Assembly: GCF_000247695.1 (NCBI RefSeq) | Contig: NW_004624732.1 | Coordinates: forward strand, 15,855,710-15,919,709 | Length of the DNA: 64,000 nucleotides | Reading direction: 5' to 3' | Source: Heterocephalus glaber | Taxonomy: Eukaryota; Chordata; Mammalia; Rodentia; Bathyergidae | Made by a program: the position numbers and the translations under genes | Notes under the pieces: generated by a model | What the model saw: the letters and a program-made list of their open reading frames with translations, nothing else | Told to the model about the DNA's origin: nothing | The model's database searches: none | Shown: in pieces, positions 60,470-64,000 of the stretch | How the letters are laid out: the number at the start of each line of letters is the position of its first letter | How positions within the stretch are numbered: position 1 is the stretch's first letter

Positions 60470-61462
60470 AACATTAACAAATACTAGCAAATAGCAATAT
60501 ATAATATATATTTAATAAATTTAATATATTTATATGAATGTCATTTATAATTATATAAAATATATAGAATGCAGCACTATATAAAAAGGATTATATACCT
60601 TAAGCAAGTGGGATTTATCCAGAAATTTAAGGTTGGTTTAATATTATAAAATCAGTGAATGTATAACATATTCATAGAATAAAGAAAAAGCTGAGAACAT
60701 TTCAATAGATATAGAACAAGCATTTGACAAGCTCTTTCACTTTTTTATAATCAAACAACAAACACTCAACAAATGAGGAATGAGAGGGAATTTCCCAGGC
60801 CAGGTAAAGGCAGTATCATGCTAATGGTGAGACACAGAGTGCTTTTCCCTTCAGAATAGGAAGAAAGCAGGGATATCTGGTCTCACCACTTTTAGTCAGT
60901 ATTATATTAGAGAATCTAACTAAGCTAAGTAGGAAAAAGCAAACAACATTTATGCTGGAAAAGAAAGGATAAAATTACTTGTATTCAAAATTATATGATA
61001 TTGCATATAGAGAATTATTAGACAGGAATAGCAGGGTTGCAGGATACAAGATCCACATGCAGAAATCAATTTTATTTTATACACTAAAAATAAACAAACT
61101 GAAAATAAAATTAAGAAAATAATTTCATTTATAATATCATGGAAAACAAACATTTAAAAAGAATTTAACAAAAATTGGAAGAATTATACTCTCCAAAGTG
61201 TAAAGCATGGTTGAAAAAACTGACATTTTCAATGAATGGAAAGATATCCTATGTTCAAGGATGTGAAATAATATGAAAATATTTCTAAAATTGGTGTGGT
61301 GTAAAGATTCAATGTATTCACAAAGTTTTATTTCTTTTAGGCAGAAATTGGCAAACTGATTTTAATATTTATGTGGAAATGCAAAGGATCCAGAACAGTC
61401 ATTAACAATCTTAAAAAAGATTTAAAAACTTAGAAGACTCACACTTCCCTGATTCCACAACC
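60470..61462 (+). mobile_element. L1 ORF2 reverse-transcriptase segment in opposite orientation
   Basis: Plus-strand L1 ORF2: AGCAAGTGGGATTTATCC, AGAACAAGCATTTGACAA and CTGGTCTCACCACTTTTA are reverse-transcriptase region text. It abuts the minus-strand C-terminal part, as in a 5'-inverted (twin-primed) L1. Decayed, without usable ORF. Confidence 0.65.
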
Positions 61463-61605
61463 AATGTTATGGTTTATGTCTAGATCTCCTCCCAAAGGCT
61501 CATGTACTTATTGGCTTTTGGGAGGTGATTGGACCATACTGGCATCATATTAATCAGTGGATGAGTTTATAGATAAATGTGATGTTTGGAGGTGAAGCCA
61601 CACAG
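61463..61605 (+). mobile_element. MaLR LTR fragment
   Basis: TTATGGTTTATGTCTAGATC, CCCAAAGGCTCATGT and TTGGGAGGTGATTGGACC occur in MaLR LTR order; only the first third of an LTR is seen. Confidence 0.5.
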
Positions 61606-61691
61606 ACATACACATAATTCATAACAAAATAAGAAGGAATACTTATAATAACTGCATTACTTCTTTGTATAACTAGTTGGGCTTGCAGGTG

Positions 61692-61785
61692 GGTTTCTGT
61701 GTTTTGTGGTACTGGGGATTGAACTCAGGGCCTTGCACTTATGAGGCAGACATGTTGCTACTGAGCTAAATCCCTGGCCCTGCAG
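61692..61785 (-). mobile_element. tRNA-derived SINE (copy 5)
   Basis: Complement of B box (GGATTGAACTCAGGGCC) and A box (CTGAGCTAAATCCC) of the same family as the copies at 12823, 15558, 18612 and 18757. The TSD is imperfect (TGCAGGTGG and TGCAGCTGG). Confidence 0.8.
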
Positions 61786-62336
61786 CTGGTATTTATAGCT
61801 ACCTTTTCCTATTGTCTGTCCTGCATTTGTTTTGCTTTTAGCAAGTGCCTCTGTTTGTCCTATTTCCTCAGCTGGTGATATGAACCAAATGTTCATTCCC
61901 AAAGAATATGGAGCATTGGAAGTGTTTCTGGAGTGGGTGGTTGTAGTTTACCACTGACCTTAGTCACATTGTGTAACAATACTAAGAGCCAGCCTCTTGT
62001 GTCCTGTGTTGCAGACAGAATCTTCTTTACCTGCTGTAAAGTAGCAGTCCAGTTTCCCCATCCTCATCAGGATCAATCACACCAGCCAGAAATTCCACTT
62101 TTTACATATTGTTTCAGAGGTGTGCGGGTCCCAAAGTGGCCAGTGCAGTGGAATCATTGTGTTCCATGGTAGAAGAATTCCTTTCTCTGGAACTAAGACC
62201 TCTAGGACAGCACACCACTAAGTTGTGGAAACAGTAAACAAATATTTGCTAAAGGTTCACTGTGGTGATGGTGACTGGTGCCAATTCTATTTTTATTCCC
62301 TGATTTCTGGACCCTTTGTTTTTGGAAAAATAACAT
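61786..62336. other. Intergenic sequence, no recognisable feature
   Basis: Nothing identifiable; the short ORF at 61933-62172 has no domain. Confidence 0.5.
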
Positions 62337-62512
62337 TGCCAGGGTTTGGATATCCCCTCCAAAGTTCATTTTGAAACTTAATTGCCATTGTAAACTTATT
62401 GAGATGCATCCCTTAAGAGGTGATTAGATCACAGGGCACCATCTTCATGAATGGACTGAGATTATGATTATGGGAGCCTGCTTCCAATAAAAAAGCAAAT
62501 TTGACCCCCATT

Positions 62513-62544
<32 letters not shown>

Positions 62545-62715
62545 ATTCAGTCACAGGTAGATTCCTTCTACCTTGTTATGATGTAGCAAGAAGTCTCTCA
62601 CCAAATGTGGCCTCCCATTTTTGGACTTCCCAGTCTCCAGAACTATAAGTCTAATAAACTTGTAGTACTTATAATTTACATAGCCTATAGTATTCTGTTG
62701 TAGCAGCAGAAAACA
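62337..62715 (+). mobile_element. MaLR-type LTR
   Basis: Starts TGCCAGGGTTTGGATAT and ends AAAACA; contains GGTGATTAGATCACAGGGC, AATGGACTGAGATTATGATT, a CTCTCTCTGTCTC run and CCAGTCTCCAGAACTATAAG, as in MST/MLT1 LTRs. Flanks AACAT (62332-62336) and AACCT (62716-62720) match at 4 of 5 bases. Confidence 0.7.
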
Positions 62716-62720
62716 AACCT

Positions 62721-63230
62721 GAAATCAGAATGTCAAAAAGACATCTGCACTCCTATGTTTAGGTAGCATTACTCAGAATAACCAAAGTGTGGAGTCAATC
62801 TGAGCCCATCAATAGATGAATGGATAAAAAGTATGAAGTATACATACACAATATATATAGGACAATAAGAAAAAAGTAAAATCCTGTCATTTGGAGCAAC
62901 ATGAATGGGCCTGGGAATCACAACGTTAAGTGAAATAAGCCAGGCACAGAAAGACAAACTTGGCGTGACCTCACTCACTTGTGGAATGTACTCAGAGACA
63001 CAGAGATTATAATCATGTTTTATAGAAGTTGGGAGAGTGGGAGAGAGGAAAGTTGGGGAAATATCAACTGGCAGAAAAACAGTTACAGAAAAGGAGGATT
63101 TGGACATACTGTTACACAGGATGACTGTACTTAATAATACTACATCAAGTAACTCAAGAAAGAGAGGATTTTAATAGTATTTTAAAATTACAATTAGTGA
63201 ATTATCCTGGAGATGCGTGTTTCATACTTT
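62721..63230 (+). mobile_element. Older L1 ORF2 end and 3' UTR
   Basis: CAATAGATGAATGGATAAAA, GGAGCAACATGAATGGGCC and GTGAAATAAGCCAGGCACAGA are the ORF2 end and 3' UTR of an older L1 subfamily. No reading frame. Confidence 0.75.
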
Positions 63231-63866
63231 GATGATAACCACCTTCCCTATTGCATCTTTTCCCCTCTCTCTTCCCTTCTTCTGGACCTCTTCCCTTTTG
63301 CCAAAAGTCGTCTTTTATTTTCAGGTCTTTTTATCCACATAGAAGAGAAAATATGCAATACTTACCTTTGTATGTCTGGCTAATTACACTTGACATAACA
63401 ATGATTGATTCCATCCATCTTCCTGCAAATGACATAATTTCATTCTTCTTATGGCTGAAAAAACATATATATGTATATATATGTAAATAGACATACATAT
63501 AACATATATTATACGTATATGTCATATTCTTTAAGCCATTCATCTGTTGATGAACACCTAGGCTGATTCCATATCTTGGTCATTATGAATGGTGTCACAA
63601 TAAACATGGGTGTGCAGGTATCTTTTTGCTACAGAAACTTCATTTCCTTTAAGTGCATACCCAGGAGTGGTATAGTTAGATTGTATAGCATATCTCTCTT
63701 CAGCATCTTGAAGAACCTCTGAATTACTGTATTTTCCATAATGGCTATACTAACTCATATTCTCATCAACAGTGTATGAGAGTTCTCCACATCCTTGCCA
63801 TCATTTGTTATATTTTTCTCTCTTTTTTTATATAGCTATTCTACTGAGGTAAGACAGATCACTGTG
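63231..63866 (-). mobile_element. Older L1 ORF2 end, minus strand
   Basis: Complement of L1: CTCATGTTTATTGTG-type text near 63590 and GGCTATACTAACTCATATTC at 63744. It faces the preceding plus-strand L1 3' end, so two L1s meet here tail to tail or one is inverted. Confidence 0.65.
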
Positions 63867-64000
63867 AAGTTATTTTTTTTTTTAATTTTTTGCTTGAATT
63901 CTTTTATTGCTACATTTTAGGTATACAATATATTTATATTTTTCATTGGGTGCTTGTACCTGTACATGATGTATCTTGGTTCTTATTTTTTCCCTATTAC
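63867..64000 (-). mobile_element. Young L1 3' end (runs off the window)
   Basis: T-rich tail, then GCTACATTTTAGGTATACAA and GTACATGATGTATCTTGGTT, the complement of the same L1 3' terminus as at 31237. Only the first 134 bp are inside the window. Confidence 0.85.

Overview
The window is non-coding, repeat-dominated nuclear DNA from a placental mammal. I find no intact host protein-coding exon and no RNA gene. The organism is inferred from repeats: L1 LINEs at several age levels, MaLR LTRs, Tigger/MER2 DNA transposons, a monomeric 7SL-derived (B1-like) SINE at 32533-32698, and a tRNA-derived SINE family with long target-site duplications (TSDs). The absence of Alu dimers, with B1-like and tRNA/ID-like SINEs present, points to Euarchontoglires outside the higher primates, most simply a non-murine rodent. 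A treeshrew is not excluded and I cannot name the species. Runs of N at 4755-4997 and 27626-27725 are assembly gaps.

Layout. 1-8655 is a nest. An old plus-strand L1 ORF2 is split by a Tigger-like transposon (342-1371), by a nearly full-length younger L1 (1976-7972, 18-bp TSD) that itself carries an inverted L1 3' end, and by a solo LTR (8200-8587). 11120-19600 is mostly decayed minus-strand L1 with SINE, MaLR and LTR insertions. 19604-20343 holds a MaLR solo LTR (TSD TGATA) beside a MER2 element. 21860-27625 has several LTR-like blocks, L1 3' ends and a 70-bp direct duplication. 27840-30900 is a broken piggyBac transposon on the minus strand whose C-terminal cysteine-rich region is present three times. 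31237-32447 is a 5'-truncated L1 with a perfect 18-bp TSD. 32700-45630 is largely unique sequence with a poly(A)-tailed retrocopy (39008-39659) and an L1 insertion with two tandem 3' UTRs (41485-42526).

45641-52105 is a complete-ended class I (gammaretrovirus-like) endogenous provirus: two ~595-bp LTRs differing at about 4% of sites, a tRNA-Pro primer site, a gag with a UAG gag-pol boundary, a pol with a large internal deletion, an env with stop codons but no frameshift, a polypurine tract, and a TTCAA TSD. 54912-57448 is a processed pseudogene of the deubiquitinase USP46 with 5' UTR, coding region and 3' UTR, bounded by a 13-bp TSD. 58900-64000 is again L1-rich and includes a likely twin-priming inversion, a small Tigger-like element, a MaLR LTR and the start of another young L1.

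The features do not act together as a pathway. The window records successive insertions, several datable relative to one another by nesting. I found no convincing unknown functional system. The most unusual items are the piggyBac locus with repeated C-termini, the tandem-3'-UTR L1, and the two clean retrocopies.
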